DNA from: JAJYVT01 sp027339205 | GTDB lineage: Bacteria; Actinomycetota; Acidimicrobiia; Acidimicrobiales; RAAP-2 | DNA: 31,416 nt | Direction of reading: 5' to 3' | Assembly (NCBI GenBank): GCA_027339205.1 | Contig: DAHWOV010000069.1 | Span: 1-31,416 of the forward strand | In this document: positions 1-8,554 of the stretch, in pieces | How the letters are laid out: every line of letters starts with the position of its first letter | How positions within the stretch are numbered: the first letter of the stretch is position 1 | Translations under genes and position numbers: made by a program | Notes under the pieces: model-generated | Told to the model about the DNA's origin: nothing | The model's database searches: none | The model's input: the letters and a program-made list of their open reading frames with translations, nothing else

Positions 1-750
1 TTCGACGCCCCAGTACACGAACACCGCGGCGGCGAGGGCGACGACCACGGCCGCGAGGTACTTGGCGATGCGCACGATCAGGATCTCGAGGCGCCGAGGC
101 GCCTCGGCCACCCGGACCAGCTCGGCCGTCTTGCCGAAGTAGGTGTGCGTCCCGGTCGCGCTGACCACGCCGCTCGCCTCGCCCCGGGCCACGAGCGAAC
201 CGGAATAGGCGGTGGCGCCCGGCCCCTTGTCGACCTGCGCCGACTCCCCGGTGAGCTGGGACTGGTCGACCTCGATCGAGCCGTCGGCGAGCTCGACGTC
301 GGCGGGGACGATGTCTCCCACCCGCAGGTGGACCACGTCGCCGGGCACGAGCCCTGCGGCGGGGACCTCCTGCCATCTGCCGTCGCGGCGCACCCGCGCG
401 GTCACGTTGAGCCGCTGGCGCAGCAGCCCGAGCGCGCGCTGCGCCTTGTTCTGCTGGAAGAACGAGAGCCCGGCGTTGAACACGAGCAGCGCCGCGATCA
501 CGACCGCCTCCACCCAGTTGCCCAGGTACAGCTCGATGCCGATCGCTGCTTCGAGCATCCAGGGGACGAGTCCCCAGAAGCCGCGGGCGAGAGTCAGCGC
601 CCGGTTCGGGCGTGCCTCGGCGACCGCGTTGGGGCCCGACGCCTCGAGACGCTCGGCGGCTTCGGCGCTGCTCAGCCCGCCGAGGGCGGCCGTGGCAGCA
701 CCCGCCTCGGGTCCAGGTGCGATGGTTCGGGCTCCTGCCGGTGTCGGCAT
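1..750 (-). CDS. P-type H+-ATPase (P3A-like), N-terminal 250 residues, truncated by window edge
   Basis: This is the N-terminal third of a plasma-membrane-type proton-pumping P-type ATPase that would continue beyond position 1. The ATG at 750-748 is preceded by GGAGG at good spacing, and the frame is open to the window edge (250 codons). Visible parts are an N-terminal P-ATPase cytoplasmic region (GGLSSAEAAERLEASGPN), two membrane segments near residues 60-110 (LVPWMLEAA, AALLVFNAGLSFFQ), and the actuator domain with LVPGDVV, the phosphatase loop LTGES and the TYFGKTAELV motif. It closely resembles its neighbour at 951-3641 in every block, so the two are tandem paralogues. The catalytic DKTGT and hinge motifs lie outside the window, so completeness cannot be judged. 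It has its own box at 881-895 and is probably transcribed separately from the upstream ATPase. The H+ specificity is inferred from its similarity to the complete paralogue. Confidence 0.9.
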   Translation of the reverse strand, partial: MPTPAGARTIAPGPEAGAATAALGGLSSAEAAERLEASGPNAVAEARPNRALTLARGFWGLVPWMLEAAIGIELYLGNWVEAVVIAALLVFNAGLSFFQQNKAQRALGLLRQRLNVTARVRRDGRWQEVPAAGLVPGDVVHLRVGDIVPADVELADGSIEVDQSQLTGESAQVDKGPGATAYSGSLVARGEASGVVSATGTHTYFGKTAELVRVAEAPRRLEILIVRIAKYLAAVVVALAAAVFVYWGVE

Positions 751-880
751 GGTGGTCCTCCAGGTCTCGAGCAGGTCTCGGGCGATCCCGTCTCGAGCCG
801 CCTTCGTCTCGGGGCGTGCGTGCGGGCTCGTGCCGGCGCGCTGGCGTGCCCAATATGGACCCCTGTTCCAGAGGCTCCCT

Positions 881-895
881 AGGGCCGTTGGTCCC
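881..895 (-). promoter_or_regulatory. DosR-like box A, upstream of the first-listed H+-ATPase
   Basis: On the minus strand this reads GGGACCAACGGCCCT, a perfect match to the window consensus GGGACC-N3-GGCCCT. It lies 130 nt before the ATG at 750, in the 200-nt gap between the two ATPase genes. The gap holds no other gene. The identity of the binding protein is inferred from resemblance to mycobacterial DosR boxes. Confidence 0.6.
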
Positions 896-950
896 GTTCG
901 CGCCGCGCCGTGGGGGTCGGTGCTCATGCGTTGGCGAGCGGGAGGGCGTG

Positions 951-3641
951 TCAGCGGTGGCTGACCGGTCCTGGCGGGTGGAGCGGCTCGTGCACCCGCT
1001 GGAGGAAGCGCCGGTGGTGGCGCCCGGCGAGGTCCAGGTGGCGGTAGACGGCGAGCTTCGCCCAGTCCTCGACGAACACCCAGACGAGGCAGTAGATCCA
1101 GACGAAGCCGATCTGGGACCACGCGATGGGCGTGACGAGCCCGAGGCCGAAGCCGACGAGCAGGGTGGCGAGGGCCTTCGTGCCGACGGCCGACCACAGC
1201 ACGCTGCGCGACGGCCAGGGGCGCTCGAGGAACGGGCCGCGGGCGCGGGCCACGAACAGGGTGAGGTGCCCGGCGATCGCGAGCTTCAAGAAGATGAAGG
1301 ACTGGATCTGTGCGATGTCCAGGTGCAGCCAGAGCTTGGCCAGCACGAGCAGAAAGAACGTCTCGATGACGCCCACCGTGCCCAAGGTGGTCGCGAGGGT
1401 GAGCACCCGCCGCATGTCCCAGCGCACCGGTTCGGGGTCGACAGCGGTGTTGTCGAACGCGATGGTCATGATCGGCAGGTCGTTGAAGAGCGCGAGGAGG
1501 ATGATCAAGATCGCGGTGATCGGATAGAAGTTGAAGACGATCATGGCGGCGACCACGAACAGGACGATGCGGATGGTCTCGGTGACCCGGTAGATGGCGT
1601 AGGAGGTCATCCGCTCGAAGATCCGCCTGGCCTGCTCGACGGCGGTCACGATCACCGACAGGCCCGGGGCGGTGAGGACGAGGGCGGCGGCCGCGCGTGC
1701 GGCGTCGGTCGCTCCCGACACGGCCACGCCGGTGTCCGCCTGCTTGAGCGCTGGGGCGTCGTTGACCCCGTCACCGGTCATGCCGACGATGTGGCCGCGT
1801 GCCTGCAGCGCCTTCACGATGGCGTACTTGTGCTCGGGGAACACCTCGGCGAACCCGTCGGCAGCCTCGACGCGCTGGACCTGCCCCGGGGTCAGCTCCT
1901 CGTGCGGGTCGTCGCCGAGGAGGGTGGCGGCGGGGACGATGTTGGTCCCGAGGCCCACCTCGCGTGCGATCTGCGCGGCGATGGCGGTGTTGTCGCCGGT
2001 GAGCATCTTGACCTCGATGCCCAGCGCCTTGGCCTTCGCGATCGTCTCGGCCGAGTCCGATCGCGGCGGGTCGGAGAGCGAGAGGAGCCCGAGGAGGTGC
2101 CAGTCGCCGTCACCGGTCTCTCCGCCGGTGGCTCCGCCTTCGACGCCGCCGTCAGCGCGCTCGATCTCGGCGGGAGCGACATCAGGAGCCCTGGGTCGTG
2201 ACCTGCGCGCCACCCCCAGGGTTCGAAAGCCCCCGGCGGCCAGTCGTGCCACCGCGGAGTTGGCGGCCTCGGCATCCTCCTCGCTCAGGTGGCACAAGCC
2301 GAGCACGACCTGGGGCGCGCCCTTGGTGACGGTGAAGCTGGTGCCGTCGGCCGTCACGTCGGCCGTGGTGCGCTTGCTCACCGGATCGAAGGGGACGAAG
2401 CGGTCCTGGTGGAAGCGAGACAGCGCATCCTTGTCCTCGACCCCGGCGACCACCGCTCTGTCGATGGCATCGCCGGTGTCTGCGCGCGAGGCCAGCGCGC
2501 CGGCGAGGATGACCTCGCCCGGGTCCTTCGCCTCGATGACCACCGGGTCGCCGAGCTGCAGCTCGTTCTTGGTGAGCGTCCCCGTCTTGTCCGAGCACAG
2601 CACGTCGACGCCGGCGATCTCCTCGATGGACTCGAGGCGCGTGACGATGGCGCGCATCTTCGCGAGCGCCACTGCCCCCACGGCCATGGTGACGGAGAGC
2701 ACGGCCGGCATGGCCACCGGGATGGCTGCCACCGTCAGGATGAGGGCGAATTGGACGAGGGTGAGGATCTTGGCGCCCCGGAACAGCTCGACGAGCACGA
2801 GCACGACGACGAGGGCGATGCTGAGGAAGATGAGGTAGTCGCCGATGGTGAGCACGGCCTTTTGGAAGTGCGAGACGGGTTGCGCGGCGGCGACCAGGCG
2901 CGTCGTCTTGCCGAAGTAGGTCCGCTCACCGGTGTCGGTCACCAGCGCCGTCATCTCGCCCTGGACGGCGACCGACCCCGAGAAGGCCACCTCGCCGTGC
3001 TGCTTGTCGACGGGCAGCGACTCGCCGGTGAGCGCGGACTGGTCCACGCGCAGGTACTCGCCGTCGAGGAGGACCACGTCAGCGGGGATGATCTCGCCGA
3101 GCGTGACGCGGACGAGGTCTCCGGGCACGAGCGCGGCTGCGTCGACCTCGTCCCAGCGTCCGTCCCGCCGGACGGTGGCGCGCAGCGCGAGCTGGCGCTT
3201 CAAGGCGGCGACGGCGTCTGCCGCCGTGTGCTCCTGCCAGAATCCGACCGCGGCGTTGAACACGAGCAGGATGCTCACGATCGCCACGTCGTCCCAGTGC
3301 CGCAGGATCCCCGAGAGGAGGTCGGCCACCTCGATCATCCACGGGATCGGACCCCAGACGAACGTGGCCAGCTCGGCCAGGACGCTCCGGGGCTTCTCGG
3401 CGATGGCGTTGGGTCCCACGTCGTCGAGACGCCGGGCGGCTTCAGCGGCCGTCAGCCCCTGGCCGTCGGTGTGGAGGTGCTCGAGCAGCTTGGCGATGTC
3501 GGCCTTCTCCGAGGGCGGACGTGGCGTCGCTGTCGGCGCGGACTGTGCCGCTGGCGGAGCTTGCTCGTCGCTCCGAGCAACGTCTTGGGTCGCGCCCTCG
3601 GCGGCGCTCTCCTGGGTTGCAGCGTCTCGTCGCCCGGCCAT
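951..3641 (-). CDS. P-type H+-ATPase, plasma-membrane (P3A) type, complete
   Basis: Membrane ATPase of 896 residues, expected to export protons at the cost of ATP. Motifs in order: actuator loop LTGES (about 204-208), M4 IPVAMP (about 307-312), phosphorylation site CSDKTGTLT (Asp about 351), nucleotide-binding KGAP (about 440), MLTGDN (about 546), and hinge MTGDGVNDAP (about 621-630). The M5-M6 segment contains ALFNDLPIMTIAFDN, which matches the region carrying the proton-binding Asp of plant and fungal Pma/AHA pumps; this, and the lack of Cu/Cd-type metal-binding N-domains, argues for P3A rather than a metal or K+ pump. There is no long C-terminal autoinhibitory domain. The ATG follows AGGAG at good spacing. 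A box lies 69 nt upstream. Residues about 486-513 hold a Gly/Ala/Asp-rich insertion in the N-domain side. Other cations cannot be excluded from sequence alone. Confidence 0.93.
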   Translation of the reverse strand: MAGRRDAATQESAAEGATQDVARSDEQAPPAAQSAPTATPRPPSEKADIAKLLEHLHTDGQGLTAAEAARRLDDVGPNAIAEKPRSVLAELATFVWGPIPWMIEVADLLSGILRHWDDVAIVSILLVFNAAVGFWQEHTAADAVAALKRQLALRATVRRDGRWDEVDAAALVPGDLVRVTLGEIIPADVVLLDGEYLRVDQSALTGESLPVDKQHGEVAFSGSVAVQGEMTALVTDTGERTYFGKTTRLVAAAQPVSHFQKAVLTIGDYLIFLSIALVVVLVLVELFRGAKILTLVQFALILTVAAIPVAMPAVLSVTMAVGAVALAKMRAIVTRLESIEEIAGVDVLCSDKTGTLTKNELQLGDPVVIEAKDPGEVILAGALASRADTGDAIDRAVVAGVEDKDALSRFHQDRFVPFDPVSKRTTADVTADGTSFTVTKGAPQVVLGLCHLSEEDAEAANSAVARLAAGGFRTLGVARRSRPRAPDVAPAEIERADGGVEGGATGGETGDGDWHLLGLLSLSDPPRSDSAETIAKAKALGIEVKMLTGDNTAIAAQIAREVGLGTNIVPAATLLGDDPHEELTPGQVQRVEAADGFAEVFPEHKYAIVKALQARGHIVGMTGDGVNDAPALKQADTGVAVSGATDAARAAAALVLTAPGLSVIVTAVEQARRIFERMTSYAIYRVTETIRIVLFVVAAMIVFNFYPITAILIILLALFNDLPIMTIAFDNTAVDPEPVRWDMRRVLTLATTLGTVGVIETFFLLVLAKLWLHLDIAQIQSFIFLKLAIAGHLTLFVARARGPFLERPWPSRSVLWSAVGTKALATLLVGFGLGLVTPIAWSQIGFVWIYCLVWVFVEDWAKLAVYRHLDLAGRHHRRFLQRVHEPLHPPGPVSHR

Positions 3642-3710
3642 CCCTGCGCTCCTCGTCCCGTCGGCACTCTTCGTCGTGATCCAGACTGACGGATGTGCCG
3701 CCGACGGGCC

Positions 3711-3725
3711 AGGGCCACTGGTCCC
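3711..3725 (-). promoter_or_regulatory. DosR-like box B, upstream of the complete H+-ATPase
   Basis: The minus strand reads GGGACCAGTGGCCCT, all 12 core positions matching the window consensus. It sits 69 nt before the ATPase ATG (3641), between that gene and the 3' end of the TehA-like gene. Confidence 0.65.
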
Positions 3726-3820
3726 GGCGAGTGATCACCCACCTGGCTCTGGAGGTCCTCCTTCGTCGGGGTTCATCGGCGCCTCATCTCCGTGACGAGG
3801 GGGGAGCTCCGTCCGCTCTG

Positions 3821-5101
3821 TCACGTCCGGCGCTCGCCGGCACCGCTCGCGTCGGAGGTGGCCGGCACCACCCGGGGCCCGCCACCCGCGTCGAGCCCGC
3901 CGGTGGGCGGCGCCGCCTGCCAGGCCTCGCCCGTGCGAACTGCCCACGCCGTGCGACCGGCGACCACCAGCCAGAAGAGCCCGAGTGCGACGAACAGCGC
4001 GGCGCCGGCCCAGTCGAGCCCGCTCAGGCTCCAGGATTGGGCGAGCGCGAGCGTGGCGACGGTGTAGGCGCCGAGGGGGAAGGTGAAGCCCCACCAGCCG
4101 AGCCCGTAGGGGAGCGGCCCCGTGCGCAGGTAGTGGACGAGGAGCAGCACCGCGGCGGCCAGCCACCAGATCCCGAAGCCCCACAGTGCGGTCGCAGCCA
4201 GCTTCGAGAGGGTCGCGACCGCCGGCTCGGCAGCCCCGAACACTCCGACCCCCGCCCCGGCCATCTTGACCAGGGCGAGGGCTCCCACGCCGATCGGGCC
4301 CAGCCCGATCCACAGAGACGGAGCCAGCCCGGCGTGGGGGAGCGGGTGCAGCACGAGACGGTGGTGCAGCATCGCGACGACGAGCAGGTAGAGCAAGAAG
4401 CCCATCCCCCAGAAGACGTAGGAGGCGAGCAGGAGCGCCCGTGCGACCGCGGGCGAGGCGCCGGGGACGAGCGGCACGAGCACGAGCGGGACGACGATGT
4501 TCACGACCGGCGGGATGAACCAGCCGCCGTTCACCGTCTCGGGGACGAGCTCGGAGCGCACGAAGAGCAGGTAGGCGAAGAGCACGCTCATCACGAAGGC
4601 GAGCCGCACTCCGACCCAGTCGAGGCCCTCGACGAGGTCGCGCACCGTCGGCGGGGAGAACCACGTCGGCCCGATCGCGGCGGCCGCCGCCGCGAGGACG
4701 AGGATCCCGCCGGGCACGGTGCCGTACAGCGCTCCGGTCACCGGGTCGCGCAGGTCCGAAAAGGCGGCGTCGCGGTGCCAGAGGAACCTGCCGACGTAGC
4801 CGGCGCCGAGGACGACGGCGAGCGCCGCTGAGAGCGCCACCATCACCTGGCCGAGGGTGCGGCCGGGCTGAGCGAGGGCGGCGACCCCGCCTGGGTTCGC
4901 CGAGGCGGCCACCCCCACGATGGCGGTCCCCATCACCGCGCCGAACCATCCCGGATGGAAGCCCCGCAGTCGGGCGAGCAGGGCGATGTCGTTGCTCGGA
5001 GCCGGAGCCGGAGCCGGAGTCTGGGCCAGAGCCTGAGCCCGGGCCGGAGCCTGAGCCGGAGGGCTCTCGGGGCTGATCGGCGTGGGGTTGGCGGCGCCCA
5101 T
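3821..5101 (-). CDS. TehA/SLAC1-family (TDT) anion or dicarboxylate transporter
   Basis: Integral membrane protein of 426 residues with about ten hydrophobic segments. The family hallmark FHPGWFGAVMGTAIVG follows a variable N-terminus, and later blocks include the PGGILVLAAAAAA helix, VNGGWFIPPVVNIVVPLVL, VFWGMGFLLYLLV and WWGFTFPLGAYTVATLALA. The family includes tellurite-resistance protein TehA, malate transporters and plant SLAC1 anion channels; the substrate here is unknown. The ATG at 5101 was chosen because GGAGGA lies just upstream and the family hallmark starts about 50 residues later; the frame stays open further upstream, but that part is low-complexity. The N-terminal tail is an Ala/Pro/Gln repeat encoded by GGAGCC-like hexamers (about 4997-5061). 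A perfect-core box lies 85 nt upstream. A second family member, broken by a duplication, is at 24926-26090. Confidence 0.88.
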   Translation of the reverse strand: MGAANPTPISPESPPAQAPARAQALAQTPAPAPAPSNDIALLARLRGFHPGWFGAVMGTAIVGVAASANPGGVAALAQPGRTLGQVMVALSAALAVVLGAGYVGRFLWHRDAAFSDLRDPVTGALYGTVPGGILVLAAAAAAIGPTWFSPPTVRDLVEGLDWVGVRLAFVMSVLFAYLLFVRSELVPETVNGGWFIPPVVNIVVPLVLVPLVPGASPAVARALLLASYVFWGMGFLLYLLVVAMLHHRLVLHPLPHAGLAPSLWIGLGPIGVGALALVKMAGAGVGVFGAAEPAVATLSKLAATALWGFGIWWLAAAVLLLVHYLRTGPLPYGLGWWGFTFPLGAYTVATLALAQSWSLSGLDWAGAALFVALGLFWLVVAGRTAWAVRTGEAWQAAPPTGGLDAGGGPRVVPATSDASGAGERRT

Positions 5102-5186
5102 CTGCGTCTCCTCCGACCTGGTACCCGGGTGGGTATCCATCCGGTCCAGCATCTCGGAAGCCTGGTTCGTCCCGGTTCGCGCTGAA

Positions 5187-5201
5187 AGGGCCGAAGGTCC
5201 C
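5187..5201 (-). promoter_or_regulatory. DosR-like box C, upstream of the TehA-like gene
   Basis: The minus strand reads GGGACCTTCGGCCCT, the best copy in the window, 85 nt before the ATG at 5101. It lies in the 145-nt gap after arcC, which suggests the TehA-like gene has its own promoter and is not only read through from the arc genes. Confidence 0.7.
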
Positions 5202-5246
5202 GGCGACGCCGTGGTACCCCACACGGCCGTGCGGGTCGGCCCGGGG

Positions 5247-6173
5247 TCAGGGGTGCCCGGTGCTCCGGTCCGGCTCGATGACGGTGCCGGCGCTCCCGGC
5301 AAGAAGGCGTGGGGCGTCGTCGAGCCGGCCGATGGCTGCGAGACCGCCGGTGGCAGTGACGAAGCGGCAGACGGCGTCGACCTTGGGCCCCATGGAGCCG
5401 GGGGGGAAGGCGCGTGCACGCAGCTCGGCGACCGAGGTCCGGCCGATCGGCCGTGCGTGAGGCGTGCCGTGGTCGATCTCGACCGCGGGCACGTCGGTCA
5501 GGATCACGAGGGCGTCGGCTCGGAGGTGCTCTGCGAGGAGGGCGGCCGTGAGGTCCTTGTCGATCACCGCCTCCACCCCGGCGAGGCGGCCGTCGGGCTG
5601 GCGGACGACGGGGATCCCGCCGCCGCCGGCGCAGACCACCACCGAGCCGCCGGCGAGGAGGGCGTCGACCTGGGCGATCTCCACGATCCCGCGGGGCTCG
5701 GGGGACGCCACGACCCGGCGGAAGCCCTTCTCGTCGGGCCGGACCGTCCAGCCGCGCTCCGCGGACAGGCGCGTTGCGGTGGCCTCGTCGTAGAGGGGGC
5801 CCACGAACTTCTGCGGATCGCCGAACGCCGGATCGCCGGCGTCGACCAGGGTCTGGGTGAGCAGGGCCGCGACGCCTCTCCCTGCCAGCGCGTTCTGGAG
5901 CGCCTGGAGGAGCCAGTAGCCGATCATGCCCTGGGTCTGCGCGCCGAGCACGTCGAACGGATAGGGGTGCTCCAGGTCGGGGTCCTTCTCGCTCTCTGCC
6001 GCCAGGAGGCCGACCTGCGGGCCGTTGCCGTGGGTGACGACGAGCTCGTGGTCGCGGGCGATCGGAGCCAGCGCGTCCACGGCGCGCAGGACGTGGCGCT
6101 CCTGGATCTCGGCGTCGGGCCGCTCGCTGCGCTCGAGGAGGGCGTTGCCCCCGAGCGCCACGACCACGCGCAC
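5247..6173 (-). CDS. arcC: Carbamate kinase
   Basis: Last step of the arginine deiminase pathway: carbamoyl phosphate + ADP gives ATP, CO2 and NH3. The 308-residue protein opens with RVVVALGGNALL and has THGNGPQVGLL, the VVCAGGGGIPVV glycine-rich segment, DKDLTAALLA and ALVILTDV, all typical of carbamate kinases, and has the usual length. I chose the GTG at 6173, one base after the arcB stop, because it gives the canonical family N-terminus. A TTG six codons upstream (6191) would overlap arcB. There is no clear ribosome binding site, so translational coupling to arcB is likely. Its place directly after arcA and arcB supports a catabolic, ATP-yielding role. Confidence 0.95.
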   Translation of the reverse strand: MRVVVALGGNALLERSERPDAEIQERHVLRAVDALAPIARDHELVVTHGNGPQVGLLAAESEKDPDLEHPYPFDVLGAQTQGMIGYWLLQALQNALAGRGVAALLTQTLVDAGDPAFGDPQKFVGPLYDEATATRLSAERGWTVRPDEKGFRRVVASPEPRGIVEIAQVDALLAGGSVVVCAGGGGIPVVRQPDGRLAGVEAVIDKDLTAALLAEHLRADALVILTDVPAVEIDHGTPHARPIGRTSVAELRARAFPPGSMGPKVDAVCRFVTATGGLAAIGRLDDAPRLLAGSAGTVIEPDRSTGHP

Positions 6174-6174
6174 G

Positions 6175-7179
6175 TCAGGCGTCCAGTCCAAAGAGCGTCG
6201 CGACCATGATCGCCTTGATGGTGTGGAGCCGGTTCTCGGCTTCGTCGAAGACGACGGAGATCGGCGACTCGAACACGTCGTCGGTCACCTCCATCGCCTC
6301 GAGCCCCCGCCTTTCGAAGATCCGCCGGCCGATGTCGGTGTCGGTGTTGTGCAAGGACGGCAGGCAGTGGAGCAGCTTCACCTGAGAGTTGTGGGTGGCC
6401 GCCACCAGCGCGGCGTTCACCTGGTAGGGCTGGAGGAGGTCGATGCGCTCGTCCCACAGCTCGTCCGGCTCGCCGAGGGACAGCCAGACGTCGGTGTAGA
6501 GGAAGTCGACGCCGTCGACGCCTTCACGCGGGTCGTCGGTGAGGGTCAGCGAGCCCCCGGAGGCCGCCGCGAGGCCGACGGCGTCGCGCCAGACCTCCGG
6601 CGCCGGCCGGCGCGCGGTGGGAGCGGCCACGCGTACGTCCATGCCCATGAGGGCTCCGGCGGTGAGAAGGGAGGCGCACGTGTTGTTGGCGGCGTCGCCG
6701 AGGAAGCAGACCGACACCTCGGTGAGCGGCCGGCCCGCGTGGTCGCGCATGGTGAGCAGGTCGGCCAGGCTCTGCGTCGGGTGCCACCGGTCGGTGAGGC
6801 CGTTCCACACGGGCACCCCCGAGAAGTCGGCCAGGATCTCTGCGTCGGACTGGCGGAAGCCGCGGAACTCGATGCCGTCGAACAGGCGTCCGAGCACCCG
6901 CGCGGTGTCCTTCGTCGACTCCTTCACCCCGAACTGGCTCTCGCCGGGCCCGAGGTACGTCGCGTGCCCGCCCTGGTCGTGGGCGGCGACCTCGAACGCC
7001 GACCGGGTGCGCGTCGAGGTCTTCTCGAACAAGAGGGCGATGTCCTTGCCCGCCAGGCGCTGCCGCTCGGTTCCGTCGCGCTTCTCCTGGCGGAGCCGAG
7101 CGGCGAGGTCCAGGACAGCGCCGTACTCCTGCGCGCTCAAGTCGGCGTCCTTCAGGTAGCTCCGTCCGCGCAAGTCCAT
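6175..7179 (-). CDS. arcB: Catabolic ornithine carbamoyltransferase
   Basis: Converts citrulline + phosphate to ornithine + carbamoyl phosphate when running in the catabolic direction. The 334-residue protein has the carbamoyl-phosphate site FEKTSTRTRSAFE (STRTR at about 55-59), FRGFRQSD, the VWNGLTDRWHPTQ segment, FLGDAANN and the HCLPSLHNTDTDIG block around the catalytic Cys. The length and the HCLP-xxH(N/D)T pattern fit catabolic ArcB enzymes, and its place between arcA and arcC agrees. The ATG is preceded by AAGGAG. The anabolic ArgF is the alternative but would not normally sit between arcA and arcC. A GC-rich hairpin (7216-7233) lies in the 63-nt gap after arcA. Confidence 0.95.
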   Translation of the reverse strand: MDLRGRSYLKDADLSAQEYGAVLDLAARLRQEKRDGTERQRLAGKDIALLFEKTSTRTRSAFEVAAHDQGGHATYLGPGESQFGVKESTKDTARVLGRLFDGIEFRGFRQSDAEILADFSGVPVWNGLTDRWHPTQSLADLLTMRDHAGRPLTEVSVCFLGDAANNTCASLLTAGALMGMDVRVAAPTARRPAPEVWRDAVGLAAASGGSLTLTDDPREGVDGVDFLYTDVWLSLGEPDELWDERIDLLQPYQVNAALVAATHNSQVKLLHCLPSLHNTDTDIGRRIFERRGLEAMEVTDDVFESPISVVFDEAENRLHTIKAIMVATLFGLDA

Positions 7180-7215
7180 CGTCAGTCTCCTTCGTCTCTG
7201 TGGTGCGACCTCGCA

Positions 7216-7233
7216 GCGCGCCTGCCGGCGCGC
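7216..7233 (-). other. GC-rich inverted repeat between arcA and arcB
   Basis: A perfect 7-bp stem (GCGCGCC / GGCGCGC) with a 4-nt loop in the arcA-arcB gap. There is no T-run after it, so it is not a standard terminator. It could tune mRNA stability or relative expression within the operon; that role is inferred. Confidence 0.45.
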
Positions 7234-7242
7234 CCGCGCGTC

Positions 7243-8469
7243 CTACGCGTCACGCTCGATGGGGCAGGTCATGCAGCGGGGGCCTCCTCGGCCCCTGCCG
7301 AGCTCCGACCCAGCCACGGTCACGACCTCGATCCCGTGCTTTCGAAGCATCGTGTTGGTGGGGACGTTGCGTTCGTAGCCGTAGACCACGCCGGGCGCGA
7401 CGGCGAGGTAGTTAGTGCCGTCGTCCCACTGCTCGCGCTCGGCTGCGCGGACGTCCTCGTCGGTGGACAGCACCCTGAGCTCCGCGGCGTCGACGCCGAG
7501 GGCGGCGGCGATCGACTCCCACAGGGAGTGGTTGTGGGTGAGCCGGACCTGTCCCGGTTCGTCTGCGGGGGTCACGGTCCAGCTGCGCAGGTGCCGGTCG
7601 AGGTAGGGGTACACGACGAACGTGGCCCGATCGACCATGGTCATGACCGTGTCGAGGTGCATGGTGGCGTGGGACTTGGGCAGCTCGACGGCGATCACGC
7701 TCGTCGCCTGCGCGGTCTCGAACAGGCGTGCGGACACCGTCTCGACCGCCATCGGCGTGGTCCGTTCGCCCATCCCGATCAGGACGGCGCCGTTCCCGAT
7801 GACGTGCACGTCCCCGCCTTCGAGGGTGGCCGGCTGGTGCGGCTCGTCGTCGTCTCCGTACAGGACCGTGAACTTCTCGTCGGCGAACAGGGGGTGGTAG
7901 CGGTAGATGGCGCGCGAGTGGATGGTCTCGCGCTGCCGCGCCGGCTTGGCCATCGGGTTCAGCGTGACCCCGCCGTAGATCCAGCACGAGTTGTCCCGCT
8001 GGAAGAGATGATTGGGGAGCGGCGGCAGGAGGAAGTCGTCGGCCGCCATCATCGACCACTTGAGGCTCCTCGAGGCCCGGGTCGGATGCACGTCCGCCTT
8101 GAGCACGCCGCCGATGAGGTGCTCCCCCAGCGCCTGTCCGTCGAGGTCCTCGAGGAGCGAGCGCACCGGCCCGACGAGCGCAGGGCCCAGCTGTGCGGGC
8201 GTGCACACGCGGTCGAGCACGAACTCCCGTGCCTCGGGGATCGCCAGCGTCTCGGCGAGCAGCTCGCCGAAGTAGTGCACCCGCACCCCCCGCTCGCGCA
8301 GCGACTCGACGAAGGCGTCGTGCTCCTCCTTCGCTCTCTTCGCCCACATCACGTCGTCGAAGAGGAGCTCTTCGATGTTGCGCGGGGAGAGGCGGGACAG
8401 CTCGAGCCCGGGCCGGTGGACGATGGCCTGGCGGAGCCGGCCGATCTCGGAGTCGACGTGGAAGGTCAT
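7243..8469 (-). CDS. arcA: Arginine deiminase
   Basis: Hydrolyses L-arginine to citrulline and ammonia in the cytoplasm. The 408-residue protein has the expected length and blocks: EIGRLRQAIVHRPG near the start, LPNHLFQRDNSCWIYGGV, the LEGGDVHVIGNG segment, SHATMHLDTVMTMVD carrying the catalytic His/Asp, and the C-terminal GGPRCMTCPIERD with the nucleophilic Cys at about 399. It starts with ATG at 8469, 85 nt after arcD; the sequence just upstream (CCTGAAAGGTACGGCTCGTC in transcript sense) offers an AAAGG ribosome binding site. It is co-oriented with arcD, arcB and arcC, and all four probably form one transcript. Confidence 0.96.
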   Translation of the reverse strand: MTFHVDSEIGRLRQAIVHRPGLELSRLSPRNIEELLFDDVMWAKRAKEEHDAFVESLRERGVRVHYFGELLAETLAIPEAREFVLDRVCTPAQLGPALVGPVRSLLEDLDGQALGEHLIGGVLKADVHPTRASRSLKWSMMAADDFLLPPLPNHLFQRDNSCWIYGGVTLNPMAKPARQRETIHSRAIYRYHPLFADEKFTVLYGDDDEPHQPATLEGGDVHVIGNGAVLIGMGERTTPMAVETVSARLFETAQATSVIAVELPKSHATMHLDTVMTMVDRATFVVYPYLDRHLRSWTVTPADEPGQVRLTHNHSLWESIAAALGVDAAELRVLSTDEDVRAAEREQWDDGTNYLAVAPGVVYGYERNVPTNTMLRKHGIEVVTVAGSELGRGRGGPRCMTCPIERDA

Positions 8470-8500
8470 GACGAGCCGTACCTTTCAGGATGGGAGTCAG

Positions 8501-8520
8501 GTTGGGAGAGGTTGGGAGAG
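8501..8520. repeat. 10-bp perfect tandem duplication in the arcD-arcA spacer
   Basis: GTTGGGAGAG occurs twice back to back on the plus strand, within the 85-nt spacer between arcD and arcA. It is one of several short tandem duplications in the window and does not interrupt a gene. Confidence 0.8.
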
Positions 8521-8554
8521 GTCGGGGCGGACGAGGGATCCGGGCGCGCGAGGC

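Noticed and set aside
561..574. GGGGACGAGTCCCC palindrome resembling a DosR box
   Set aside because: It lies inside the well-supported coding sequence of the first-listed ATPase, with no gene start downstream in either direction at suitable distance.
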